A stretch of 49,757 nucleotides of DNA from Ligilactobacillus equi DSM 15833 = JCM 10991 (GTDB lineage: Bacteria; Bacillota; Bacilli; Lactobacillales; Lactobacillaceae): NCBI RefSeq assembly GCF_000615765.1, contig NZ_BAMI01000011.1, positions 1 through 49,757 of the forward strand, given 5' to 3'. Under the pieces are notes generated by a model. It was not told the origin of the DNA and searched no databases. It worked only from the letters and a program-made list of their open reading frames with translations. Positions within the stretch are counted from its first letter, which is position 1; every line of letters begins with the position of its first letter. A program made the translations under genes and the position numbers. Shown here piece by piece: positions 22,515-29,937 of this stretch.

Positions 22515-23468
22515 GTGCAGGTATATGAATTAAGTGGCCCGCCAGGACCAAACGAAATAATAGCAGATCAGCTAGTCTTAGCTTTAGGATTTTTTGATGG
22601 GGTTCATCGTGGTCATCAGCGTGTCATCGCCAAGGCTAAGGAAGTCGCGCACAAAATAGGCGCTCAGGTGGGGGTTTTGACTTTTGACCGCTTACCACGC
22701 AGTGCTTTTGAAGATTTAGGGCCGATTCATTACTTGACCAATCGCCGCCAAAAGATTCAACGCTTTGAAAACTTGGGTTTGGATGTTGTTTATATCGCAG
22801 AGTTCAATGAGGCCATGCAGACCTTAACTCCGCAAGCCTTTGTGGATCAATACTTGGTGGGCTTAAAGGTTGTCGCTGTAGTGGCTGGCGAAGATTACAC
22901 TTACGGTCCTAAACAGCTGGCAAATATGACCAACTTACCACAATTTGCTCACGGACGTTTTGCGATTTACCAGGTGGCGCATCTCGACGAAAATGCCAGT
23001 CGTAAGATTAGTTCGACCACGATTCGTCAAGACTTGGACCAAGGTAAGGTGGAAGATGCTAACCGACTTTTGGGCTACATTTATCGCACTTATGGTCCCG
23101 TAGTGCACGGCTTTGCTCGGGGCCGAACGCTTGGTTACCCGACACTTAATGTCCAAACTTCCATGGACCAACGTTTGCCTCAAGAAGGCGTCTATGCCGT
23201 GAAGGTTAAGATTGATGGCAAGCTCTACAATGGTATGGCTTCGGTTGGGCATAATGATACTTTCGGAGATGATTTGGCTTTGACGGTGGAAGTCAATGTC
23301 TTTGATTTTGCCCAAGATGTTTATGGACAAGAAGTAACGATTTACTGGTATAGCCAAACACGCGGGATGATTAAGTTTAACGGAATTGATGAACTCCAAA
23401 ACCAACTTGATACGGATCGCCAAGAAATCAAGGCCTACTTTGCGCGCCTTGATGAAAAAATGAGTTAA
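22515..23468 (+). CDS. ribF: Bifunctional riboflavin kinase/FAD synthetase RibF
   Basis: Makes FMN and then FAD from riboflavin. The N-terminal adenylyltransferase domain has LGFFDGVHRGHQRVI (near residue 25) and ISSTTIRQ (near 170); the C-terminal kinase domain has GRTLGYPTLNV. Length about 317 is normal. GTG 22515 fits the TAAGGAAG site; GTG 22503 in the same frame overlaps that site and would add four residues. The last gene of the truB transcript, followed by a terminator. Confidence 0.95.
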   Translation: MQVYELSGPPGPNEIIADQLVLALGFFDGVHRGHQRVIAKAKEVAHKIGAQVGVLTFDRLPRSAFEDLGPIHYLTNRRQKIQRFENLGLDVVYIAEFNEAMQTLTPQAFVDQYLVGLKVVAVVAGEDYTYGPKQLANMTNLPQFAHGRFAIYQVAHLDENASRKISSTTIRQDLDQGKVEDANRLLGYIYRTYGPVVHGFARGRTLGYPTLNVQTSMDQRLPQEGVYAVKVKIDGKLYNGMASVGHNDTFGDDLALTVEVNVFDFAQDVYGQEVTIYWYSQTRGMIKFNGIDELQNQLDTDRQEIKAYFARLDEKMS

Positions 23469-23475
23469 ATTAATA

Positions 23476-23517
23476 AAAACTGCTAGATTAAACTTTTTCA
23501 GTCTGGCAGTTTTTTTA
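23476..23517 (+). terminator. Intrinsic terminator after ribF
   Basis: A 12-base stem, AAAACTGCTAGA with TCTGGCAGTTTT (one G-T pair), followed by a run of seven T. Confidence 0.85.
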
Positions 23518-23526
23518 TGTTATAAT
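23517..23526 (+). promoter_or_regulatory. Putative extended -10 promoter of rsgA
   Basis: ATGT-TATAAT (perfect -10 with TGN) begins at the end of the ribF terminator, 30 bases before rsgA. The -35 region would lie inside the terminator stem and is poor. Confidence 0.6.
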
Positions 23527-23557
23527 GTAAGGGATTAAATTTAAAAAAAGGTAGGTT

Positions 23558-24445
23558 ATGGTTAACTTGGTAAAAGGACAAATTCGCCAGTCATTAAGTG
23601 GCTACTATGATGTGATGGGAGAAGATGGGGTTGAGTACCGGACACGGGCCCGCGGGAATTTCCGCAAAAAAGGACAAACCCCGCTAGTCGGTGATCTGGT
23701 GGAACTTAAAGCAGAAAAGGTCGATCAGGGCTATTTGTTAAAGATTTACCCTCGAAAAAATCAGCTGGTGCGACCACCAGTGGCCAATATCGATACGGCC
23801 GTGGTGGTAACCGCGGTTAAGGAACCTGATTTTGCGGCTAATCTTTTAGATCGGCAGTTATTGATGCTAGAAAATCATGGTATTCGTCCTGTTATATACT
23901 TCTCCAAGTGTGATTTATTATCAGAGGATGAAGCTAGCGAATTTACAGAATTAGCAACTTATTATGACCGATATTATCACACTTACATGTCCAATCAAGA
24001 CCAGGTGGTAGCTAGCTTAATGGCTAACCTCAAGGATGAGGTGGTGGTTTTTATGGGCCAAACGGGAGCCGGGAAATCAACGCTCTTAAATGCGATTGAA
24101 CCAGACTTACAATTAGAAACCGGCGAAATCTCCAAGGCCCTGAGCCGGGGACGCCACACCACACGCAAAGTAACTTTGATTCCTATTCGCGAAAGTTTAC
24201 TAGCCGATACACCAGGATTTTCATCCTTTGAACTGTTGGATGTAACGGTGACGGATTTACCCACTCTCTACCCAGAGTTCCGGCAGTATCAGGTGAACTG
24301 CAAGTACCGGGGGTGTTTGCATCTCAAAGAGCCTAAGTGTGCGGTTAAAGAGGCAGTTGCCGCAGGGGAAATCTTGCAAAGTCGCTATGATAACTATTGC
24401 CAATTAAATGAGTTACTTGCTAACCAAAAACCTAAATATCGTTAA
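23558..24445 (+). CDS. rsgA: Ribosome small-subunit GTPase RsgA
   Basis: Late 30S assembly GTPase with circularly permuted motifs. The N-terminal OB fold is followed by the G4-like YFSKCDL (near 112), then G1 GQTGAGKSTL (near 168) and G3 LADTPGFSSFEL (near 213), then a zinc knuckle C-x4-C-H-x-K-x2-C type (CKYRGCLHLKEPKC, near 248-261). The 295-residue length fits. In many Firmicutes it follows prkC and stp; here it follows ribF. Confidence 0.97.
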   Translation: MVNLVKGQIRQSLSGYYDVMGEDGVEYRTRARGNFRKKGQTPLVGDLVELKAEKVDQGYLLKIYPRKNQLVRPPVANIDTAVVVTAVKEPDFAANLLDRQLLMLENHGIRPVIYFSKCDLLSEDEASEFTELATYYDRYYHTYMSNQDQVVASLMANLKDEVVVFMGQTGAGKSTLLNAIEPDLQLETGEISKALSRGRHTTRKVTLIPIRESLLADTPGFSSFELLDVTVTDLPTLYPEFRQYQVNCKYRGCLHLKEPKCAVKEAVAAGEILQSRYDNYCQLNELLANQKPKYR

Positions 24446-24460
24446 GAAAAAGGTGATTTT

Positions 24461-25120
24461 ATGAAATTAGCGCCCTCAATTTTAAGTGCCGATTTTGCGG
24501 CTTTAGCAGATGATATTAAAAAGGTTGCCAGTGCCGAATATATTCACATTGATATTATGGACGGTCATTTTGTGAATAATTTGACCTTTGGGGTTAATGT
24601 CGTTAAGGCTTTGCGTCCCCACTCGGACCAAATTTTTGATTGCCATTTGATGGTGGATAATCCTGAAAGCATGCTGGTTGACTTGCAAAAAGCTGGAGCG
24701 GATTTGGTAGGAGTTCACTATGAGGCCTGTCCGCACTTACATCGAACCTTAACCATGATTAAACAACTGGGGATGAAGGCTGAAGTCGTGATTAATCCAG
24801 CAACCCCTGTTAGTGTAATTGAGCCGGTTTTAGGGTTGGTAGATCAGGTCTTGATTATGACCGTAGATCCTGGTTTTGGGGGTCAAGCCTTCTTAGAAGA
24901 AACCTTAGCGAAGATTAATCAGTTAGCGATTTATAAGCAAGCTCATGGCTTAGATTTTGAAATTGAAGTAGATGGTGGGATTAATGACCAAACTATTAAA
25001 TTAGCTAAAAAGGCTGGGGCAACCGTGGCAGTAGCGGGGTCTTATGTCTTTGGTGCTGAAAATCCGGGAGCGCGTTTACAAGCGTTGCGTGAAGGAGCGG
25101 CTCAAGTTGAAGCAGATTAA
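24461..25120 (+). CDS. rpe: Ribulose-phosphate 3-epimerase
   Basis: Interconverts ribulose-5-P and xylulose-5-P, the entry to phosphoketolase in heterofermenters. TIM barrel of 219 residues with LAPSILSADF, HIDIMDGHFVNNLTFG, MTVDPGFGGQ and EVDGGIN motifs. AAAGGTGA precedes the ATG. It overlaps thiN by 14 bases and is in operon with rsgA. Confidence 0.97.
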   Translation: MKLAPSILSADFAALADDIKKVASAEYIHIDIMDGHFVNNLTFGVNVVKALRPHSDQIFDCHLMVDNPESMLVDLQKAGADLVGVHYEACPHLHRTLTMIKQLGMKAEVVINPATPVSVIEPVLGLVDQVLIMTVDPGFGGQAFLEETLAKINQLAIYKQAHGLDFEIEVDGGINDQTIKLAKKAGATVAVAGSYVFGAENPGARLQALREGAAQVEAD

Positions 25121-25769
25121 TATTTTAGTCGGAGGTCCTAAAGAAAATCTCCCGCAAGATTTTATTACTCGTATCCAGGCCAATCCTAAGGCTATTTGGC
25201 TCGGGGCAGATTACGGGGCGGTGCGCTTAGCGCAACTTGGTTGTCAAATGGCGGCGGCCTTAGGAGACTTTGATTCCTCGACAGCTGAAGAAGTGGCCTT
25301 GGTCAGTCGGTTTAGCCAGACAAAGTTGCAACGTTTTAAGCCCGAAAAAGATTATACTGATACGGAATTAATTTTAAAACGGGCTTATGAACTTTATCCA
25401 GATTTGGATGAGGTGGTGATTTATGGTGCCACTGGCGGGCGTTTAGATCATCTCCTAGCTAATATTTTTATGGCAACACGACCGGGATTAGCGGACTTGA
25501 TGCCTAAGGTTAGGTTAATTGATTGTCAAAATACGGTAACTTTCTATCAACCTGGGAGTTATACGATTACCAAGGAAGCTGACAAAAAGTATCTGGGTTT
25601 CTTTCTCTTAACACCGGTTAAGGCTTTGACTCTAGGGAAGGTTAAGTATCCCTTGCAAGTTGTAGATTTTGCTTATCCAGTGAGTCTGGCTAGTAATGAA
25701 TTTTTAGATCAAACAGCCCATTTTGCTTTTGAAAGTGGGATGATCGCCGTGATTCAAAGTAAAGATTAA
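25107..25769 (+). CDS. thiN: Thiamine pyrophosphokinase
   Basis: Transfers pyrophosphate from ATP to thiamine. The 220-residue frame shows GDFDSS (near 54), KPEKDYTDTELIL (near 78) and GATGGRLDHLLANI (near 110), the conserved core of ThiN. I choose TTG 25107 with GGAG (25093-25096) upstream; a start at 25044 would add a long unconserved tail inside rpe. Its neighbour in many Firmicutes is rpmB, found here about 1.5 kb away on the other strand. Confidence 0.93.
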   Translation: MKQINILVGGPKENLPQDFITRIQANPKAIWLGADYGAVRLAQLGCQMAAALGDFDSSTAEEVALVSRFSQTKLQRFKPEKDYTDTELILKRAYELYPDLDEVVIYGATGGRLDHLLANIFMATRPGLADLMPKVRLIDCQNTVTFYQPGSYTITKEADKKYLGFFLLTPVKALTLGKVKYPLQVVDFAYPVSLASNEFLDQTAHFAFESGMIAVIQSKD

Positions 25770-25790
25770 AAAATAAAGTTAAAAGGTAGC

Positions 25791-25820
25791 CACACACAAG
25801 TAAAGTGAGCTACCTTTTTT
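25791..25820 (+). terminator. Intrinsic terminator after thiN
   Basis: Stem AAAAGGTAGC/GCTACCTTTT with an eight-base loop and two more T. Confidence 0.82.
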
Positions 25821-25878
25821 AATTTATTTTAAGTTTTCCTTGCGTTTTTTAAGTATTATCAACAAAGGTTAACATCAT

Positions 25879-25923
25879 GATAAGTTTATCAAATGTATAA
25901 TATTTTTGTTATGAATAGGTAAT
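25879..25923 (+). promoter_or_regulatory. Putative regulated promoter of the NlpC/P60 gene
   Basis: A TATAAT box (25896-25901) follows a perfect palindrome GATAA-GT-TTATC (25879-25890) and precedes a direct repeat TGTTAT-GAATA-GGTAAT (25907-25923) that differs by one base from the WalR consensus (TGTWAH-N5-TGTWAH). WalRK controls many wall hydrolases, so the pairing makes sense, but it is inference. The -35 is poor. Confidence 0.4.
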
Positions 25924-26009
25924 AAAGATGCAGTTTTCTTGCAATAGAACTTAGTTAAAATAAAAGGGCATTTAGAAAAATGCAAAAAAGTAACTAGGAG
26001 AGAAAAATT

Positions 26010-26630
26010 GTGAAGCAAATAGCCAAGAAAATTTTTGTAACTTCAACCAGTGCAGCGGCTTTATTCATTGGCGCCCAAGCTACGGCCAGTGCAAACTTAG
26101 CCCAAGCGCCTAGTCAAACATCAAGTTCAAATGTGAACTATCAAAATCCAAGTGGTAGCCAAGTAACAGCGCAAACTGCCACAGTAACAGAACAAGTGTC
26201 AAACCAAGTAACGCCGACGGTTGCAACTACGAATACTACGGTTCCTCAAGTTGCGGCCGTATCTTCTGCACCAGCAACTAGCATGGATACAGCGAGTCTT
26301 TTAGCCTATGCTCAAAATTTTATCGGAACTCCTTATCAGTGGGGCGGTAGTACGCCGGCAGGTTTTGACTGTTCCGGTTTCACTCAATATGTCTTTAGCC
26401 ACTTTGGTAAAAACATCGGGCGAACAACTTATCAACAACAATACGCTGGAACCCGAATCTCAGTGGACCAGGCTCAACCAGGTGATCTTTTATTTTGGGG
26501 AGATTCACCTTATCATGTAGCGATTTACTTAGGAAATGGTCAATATATTTCTGCTCCAACTTATGGTCAAACAGTTTCTATTCAAAGTATGGCTTACTAC
26601 TACCCAAGTTTCGCCGTGCGTGTCAACTAG
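26010..26630 (+). CDS. Secreted NlpC/P60 peptidoglycan endopeptidase
   Basis: A 206-residue exported protein. Signal peptide 1-28 (basic n-region, hydrophobic core, ATASA before the cut), then a Ser/Thr/Gln/Val-rich linker (about 29-95) and a C-terminal NlpC/P60 domain (about 96-206) with the catalytic Cys in FDCSGF (C121) and His in YHVAIYL (H169). Such enzymes cut within peptidoglycan stem peptides and act in cell separation. There is no LysM or other wall-binding module. GTG start with GGAGAG upstream. It stands alone between terminators. Confidence 0.95.
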   Translation: MKQIAKKIFVTSTSAAALFIGAQATASANLAQAPSQTSSSNVNYQNPSGSQVTAQTATVTEQVSNQVTPTVATTNTTVPQVAAVSSAPATSMDTASLLAYAQNFIGTPYQWGGSTPAGFDCSGFTQYVFSHFGKNIGRTTYQQQYAGTRISVDQAQPGDLLFWGDSPYHVAIYLGNGQYISAPTYGQTVSIQSMAYYYPSFAVRVN

Positions 26631-26674
26631 CTACTAAAAGCGTCAAGCAAATATGCCTGGCGCTTTTTTTAGTA
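26631..26674. terminator. Two-way terminator between NlpC/P60 and dipeptidase genes
   Basis: Stem AAAAGCGTCAAGC/GCCTGGCGCTTTT (with G-T pairs), extended by CTACT and AGTAG outside, with T-runs usable from either strand. Confidence 0.8.
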
Positions 26675-26687
26675 GTTAATTTTTTAT

Positions 26688-27254
26688 TTAAAATTTATTA
26701 GGATCAGCTGCCAGTGGTTGGTAGTCATCCATTTGGCTGTCACGATAATCCCACCATTCATTTTCATAGCCGACAAAGCCAGCTTTCTGCATGGCTTGGT
26801 CAAGAATGAGGTAGTGTTTTTGGGCCACCGGCGTCCAAGTTTCAAAAGAGGCGCGCTTAGCTTGTTGGGAAAAATCATCGAAGGCGGTGGGCATTTCCAC
26901 TTCTTGGCCGGCTAGGTCTGTTAAAGTTACATCAAAAGTTACCCCTTTTTGGTGACTCATATTCGGATTAGGAGGCAAGACAAAAGTCGGATCGGGATAA
27001 ACTTCAAAAAGTTTTTCTTGCGCGCTTACCGGGCGGTAAGCATCCCAGACTTTAATGCGATAGCCTTGTGTTTGCAACAGGTGGCTGGCATGCGCTAGTT
27101 TTTCGGCGGTCCCGGTGCGTGCAATTCCCGTAGTGAAATCATAGACAACTTGCTTGGTGAAATTGTTGGGGGTGGCATAGCGCAAGTCGACGATAATTTG
27201 GTCATCAAGAGCTTGTAATTTAGTAAAGCCCGTTTGTGCAGATGTTAAAGTCAT
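26688..27254 (-). CDS. VanX/DdpX-like D-Ala-D-Ala dipeptidase (M15D)
   Basis: A 188-residue zinc peptidase of the VanX group, which hydrolyses D-Ala-D-Ala in the cytoplasm. VDLRYATPNNF (22-32), VWDAYRP (with R74) and the zinc motif SHQKGVTFD (H101, D108) are present. The C-terminal motif is EWWDY (E166, D169), where VanX has E-W-W-H: the third zinc ligand position holds Asp. The start at 27254 has GGGAGG upstream; longer frames lack one. Such genes occur in lactic acid bacteria with intrinsic vancomycin resistance; whether it contributes is not visible here. Confidence 0.9.
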   Translation of the reverse strand: MTLTSAQTGFTKLQALDDQIIVDLRYATPNNFTKQVVYDFTTGIARTGTAEKLAHASHLLQTQGYRIKVWDAYRPVSAQEKLFEVYPDPTFVLPPNPNMSHQKGVTFDVTLTDLAGQEVEMPTAFDDFSQQAKRASFETWTPVAQKHYLILDQAMQKAGFVGYENEWWDYRDSQMDDYQPLAADPNKF

Positions 27255-27326
27255 ATAAAATCCTCCCTGAATGTACAAAAAAAGAGCGAAGCCAAAACTT
27301 CCCTCTATAGTTTCAATCACGTTAAA

Positions 27327-27512
27327 TTAAACGCGTGTAACTTTACCTGATTTTAAGGCACGTGCAGAAACCCAAACACGTTTTGGCTTACCATCAACTA
27401 AGATGCGAACCTTTTGCAAGTTTGGCTTCCAGCTACGGTTAGTTTGGTTTAAGGCGTGAGAACGCTTCTTACCAAAAGTAGTCTTACGGCCAGTAATGAA
27501 ATCTTTTGCCAT
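27327..27512 (-). CDS. rpmB: Ribosomal protein bL28
   Basis: A 61-residue basic protein, [20 protein letters not shown] with [10 protein letters not shown] and [11 protein letters not shown], matches bL28 of Firmicutes, without the zinc cysteines. AGGAGG site upstream. It lies on the minus strand, divergent from the asp23-like gene, as in related species. Confidence 0.97.
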   Translation of the reverse strand: MAKDFITGRKTTFGKKRSHALNQTNRSWKPNLQKVRILVDGKPKRVWVSARALKSGKVTRV

Positions 27513-27545
27513 GATTTAATGTCCTCCTTGATAAAATTAGCTCAT

Positions 27546-27564
27546 AAAACCTAGATTAGGTTTT
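27546..27564 (-). promoter_or_regulatory. Hairpin in the rpmB leader
   Basis: AAAACCTA-GAT-TAGGTTTT, a perfect eight-base stem with three-base loop, lies in the expected 5' leader of rpmB and, on that strand, ends in TTTT. It could be a leader attenuator or a site for a protein; no known class is matched. Confidence 0.45.
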
Positions 27565-27743
27565 TACAATTACTAATTAAAATTATCATAGATGGCCAAT
27601 AATTGCAAGCTAAACCTGTAAAGAAAAAATACTTGTCAGCTAAAAAGTGTGTCTGCCAGGGCTTGGAGCGGTCAGAATTCCAGAAATTATTTTTCTGAAA
27701 ATGAATGAAAACGCAAGAAAAGGGCGGGCTAAAGCCGAAAAGG

Positions 27744-27772
27744 TTTAATTTTAAGGGCGGATATGATAAAAT
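27744..27772 (+). promoter_or_regulatory. Putative promoter of the asp23-like/fakA operon
   Basis: TTTAAT (27744-27749), 17 bases, TAAAAT (27767-27772), 40 bases before the start. An overlapping TATGAT is an alternative -10. The 230 bases upstream hold no gene I can see apart from the divergent rpmB leader. Confidence 0.5.
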
Positions 27773-27812
27773 AGGATATTGATTATCGCCAAGAAGTTAA
27801 GGAGGCAGGATT

Positions 27813-28175
27813 ATGGCTGTCAAAATTAATAACCAATACGGTCAAATTGATATTAACAATGATGTTATCGCTACTGTTGTTGGTGGAGCTGCCACAGAAA
27901 TTTTTGGAATTGTCGGTATGGCCAGCAAGAACCAAATTCGTGATAACTTAAATGAAATTTTGAAAAGAGACAACTACGCTAAAGGAGTGGTGGTACGCCA
28001 AGCAGATGAAGGCGTAGCCATCGATGTTTACATTATTGCCAGCTACGGAACAAAGATCTCCGAAGTTTGCCATAATGTTCAAGAACGCGTGAAGTACAAC
28101 TTGCAATCGATGTTAGGAGTTAAAGCCGACTCCGTTAACGTAATTGTGCAAGGCGTTAGAGTGATTGAAGATTAA
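27813..28175 (+). CDS. Asp23/YloU-family envelope stress protein
   Basis: A 120-residue Asp23 (DUF322) protein. INNDVIATVVGGAATEIFGIVGM and the end VNVIVQGVRVIED fit the family. Members associate with the inner face of the membrane through anchors such as AmaP in Staphylococcus; the exact role in lactobacilli is not settled. Gene order rpmB-yloU-fakA is conserved. AAGGAGG site before ATG. Confidence 0.92.
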   Translation: MAVKINNQYGQIDINNDVIATVVGGAATEIFGIVGMASKNQIRDNLNEILKRDNYAKGVVVRQADEGVAIDVYIIASYGTKISEVCHNVQERVKYNLQSMLGVKADSVNVIVQGVRVIED

Positions 28176-28194
28176 TTATTTCTTAGGAGGGAAT

Positions 28195-29889
28195 ATGGTG
28201 GAGATTGTAAAAATCACCGAAAAAGAATTCCGACAAATGGTGAGCGTAAGTTCCCGTAAATTAAGCCGGAACGCAGAATTTATTAACTCGTTAAATGTTT
28301 TCCCGGTACCGGATGGTGATACCGGGACCAACATGAGTTTAACCTTGGCTAGTGGGGAAAAATACGTTAACCAAGACTCAGCAACCAGCATTGAAACTTT
28401 AGCTAACTCCTTAGCCAAAGGGCTTTTGATGGGGGCGCGTGGAAACTCGGGGGTTATCTTATCCCAAATTTTCCGCGGTTTCAGTAAAGACGTTGTTGGT
28501 AAAAGTGAATTAGATGCTACTGATTTAGCTCACGCCCTATCTGCTGGGGTTAAAGCAGCTTACAAGGCCGTGATGAAGCCAACCGAAGGGACTATTTTGA
28601 CAGTTTCTCGCAAGGCTGCCGAAGAAGCCTTAAAAGTCGCTAAAGAAGGTGGCTCGGTTGTCGAAGTTATGGTTGCAGCGGCTCAAGCAGCGGATGAAGC
28701 TTTACAAACTACGCCGGACTTATTACCGGTCTTAAAAGAAGTCGGAGTTGTCGACTCTGGTGGTCAAGGTTTAACTTTTGTCTATCAAGGCTTCGCCGAT
28801 GCGTTGACTGGTAATGTGTCTGAAGACGACCAACATACGCCAACTATGGCTGAAATGGATGAAATGGTTAATGCTCAACACCACCAAAGTGTGCAAGGCC
28901 AGCTAAACACGGAAGATATTGTCTTTGGTTACTGTACGGAAATTATGGTACGTTTAGGCGCCGGACGTTTGGTAACTCACGATGAATTTAATTATGAAGC
29001 ATTCCACAACGCTTTAGCTGAAATTGGGGATTCACTCTTGGTGATTGCCGATGATGAAATCGTCAAGGTGCACGTGCACACGGAACACCCAGGAACGGTC
29101 ATGGAATTGGGGCAAAGTTATGGTTCGCTAATCAAGGTAAAAGTTGATAACATGCGCTTACAGCACGAAACTATCTTGGAACATGACAAAGAAGAAGCCA
29201 AGAAAGAGCCAAAAGTCAACAAGGAATTAACTGGTGACTATGGTGTGATTGCAGTGTCTTCTGGGGCCGGAATGGCGGAACTCTTTACGAGCTTAGGAGT
29301 AACTAAGGTCTTGAGTGGGGGCCAAACTATGAATCCCTCTACTCAGGATATTGTTGATGCTATCCAAGAAACTGGCGCTAAGAAGGTTTTGGTTTTACCA
29401 AACAATAAGAACATCTTCATGGCAGCTAACCAAGCTGCTGAAGTCAGCGAAGTTGATGTGGCTGTGGTCGAAACGCGGACCGTGCTTCAGGGGATGACAG
29501 CTATGTTAGGCTTTGATAAGGATGCTGATTTAGAAGAAAATAAGGAAACTATGACGGAAGAAATGGCCGATGTGGTTTCTGGACAAGTTACGATTGCGGT
29601 GCGTGATACTACCATTGATGGTCAAGAAATCAAAAAAGATGATTATATGGGGATTATTGACGGCAAAATTAAAGTTACGAATCCAGATCGTAAGCAAGCG
29701 GCCATTGACATGGTTAAAGCCATGTTGAACGATGATAGTGAAATTGTGACTATTATTGTCGGTGAAGATGGAACCCAAGCGGAAGCAGCTGAAATAGAAG
29801 ACGCTATTTTAGCAATCGATGAAGATTTAGAAGTTGAAATCCACCAAGGGGACCAACCGGTTTACCCATACCTTGTGGCCGTTGAATAA
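28195..29889 (+). CDS. fakA: Fatty acid kinase catalytic subunit FakA (YloV)
   Basis: A 564-residue protein with an N-terminal DhaL-type nucleotide-binding domain (NSLNVFPVPDGDTGTNMS near residue 30 and MGARGNSGVILSQ near 80) and the conserved C-terminal FakA domains (VVDSGGQG near 190). FakA phosphorylates fatty acids held by a FakB (DegV) partner so that PlsY/PlsX pathways can use them; this links to plsX and acpP downstream. I use ATG 28195 with TAGGAGG in front. Confidence 0.93.
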   Translation: MVEIVKITEKEFRQMVSVSSRKLSRNAEFINSLNVFPVPDGDTGTNMSLTLASGEKYVNQDSATSIETLANSLAKGLLMGARGNSGVILSQIFRGFSKDVVGKSELDATDLAHALSAGVKAAYKAVMKPTEGTILTVSRKAAEEALKVAKEGGSVVEVMVAAAQAADEALQTTPDLLPVLKEVGVVDSGGQGLTFVYQGFADALTGNVSEDDQHTPTMAEMDEMVNAQHHQSVQGQLNTEDIVFGYCTEIMVRLGAGRLVTHDEFNYEAFHNALAEIGDSLLVIADDEIVKVHVHTEHPGTVMELGQSYGSLIKVKVDNMRLQHETILEHDKEEAKKEPKVNKELTGDYGVIAVSSGAGMAELFTSLGVTKVLSGGQTMNPSTQDIVDAIQETGAKKVLVLPNNKNIFMAANQAAEVSEVDVAVVETRTVLQGMTAMLGFDKDADLEENKETMTEEMADVVSGQVTIAVRDTTIDGQEIKKDDYMGIIDGKIKVTNPDRKQAAIDMVKAMLNDDSEIVTIIVGEDGTQAEAAEIEDAILAIDEDLEVEIHQGDQPVYPYLVAVE

Positions 29890-29892
29890 AGT

Positions 29893-29919
29893 AAAAACCG
29901 TGGCCAGACCACGGTTTTT
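29893..29919 (+). terminator. Intrinsic terminator after fakA
   Basis: Perfect 11-base stem AAAAACCGTGG/CCACGGTTTTT with five-base loop. The recG ribosome site follows almost at once. Confidence 0.88.
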
Positions 29920-29937
29920 ATGTTAGGAGGAAAAGTC

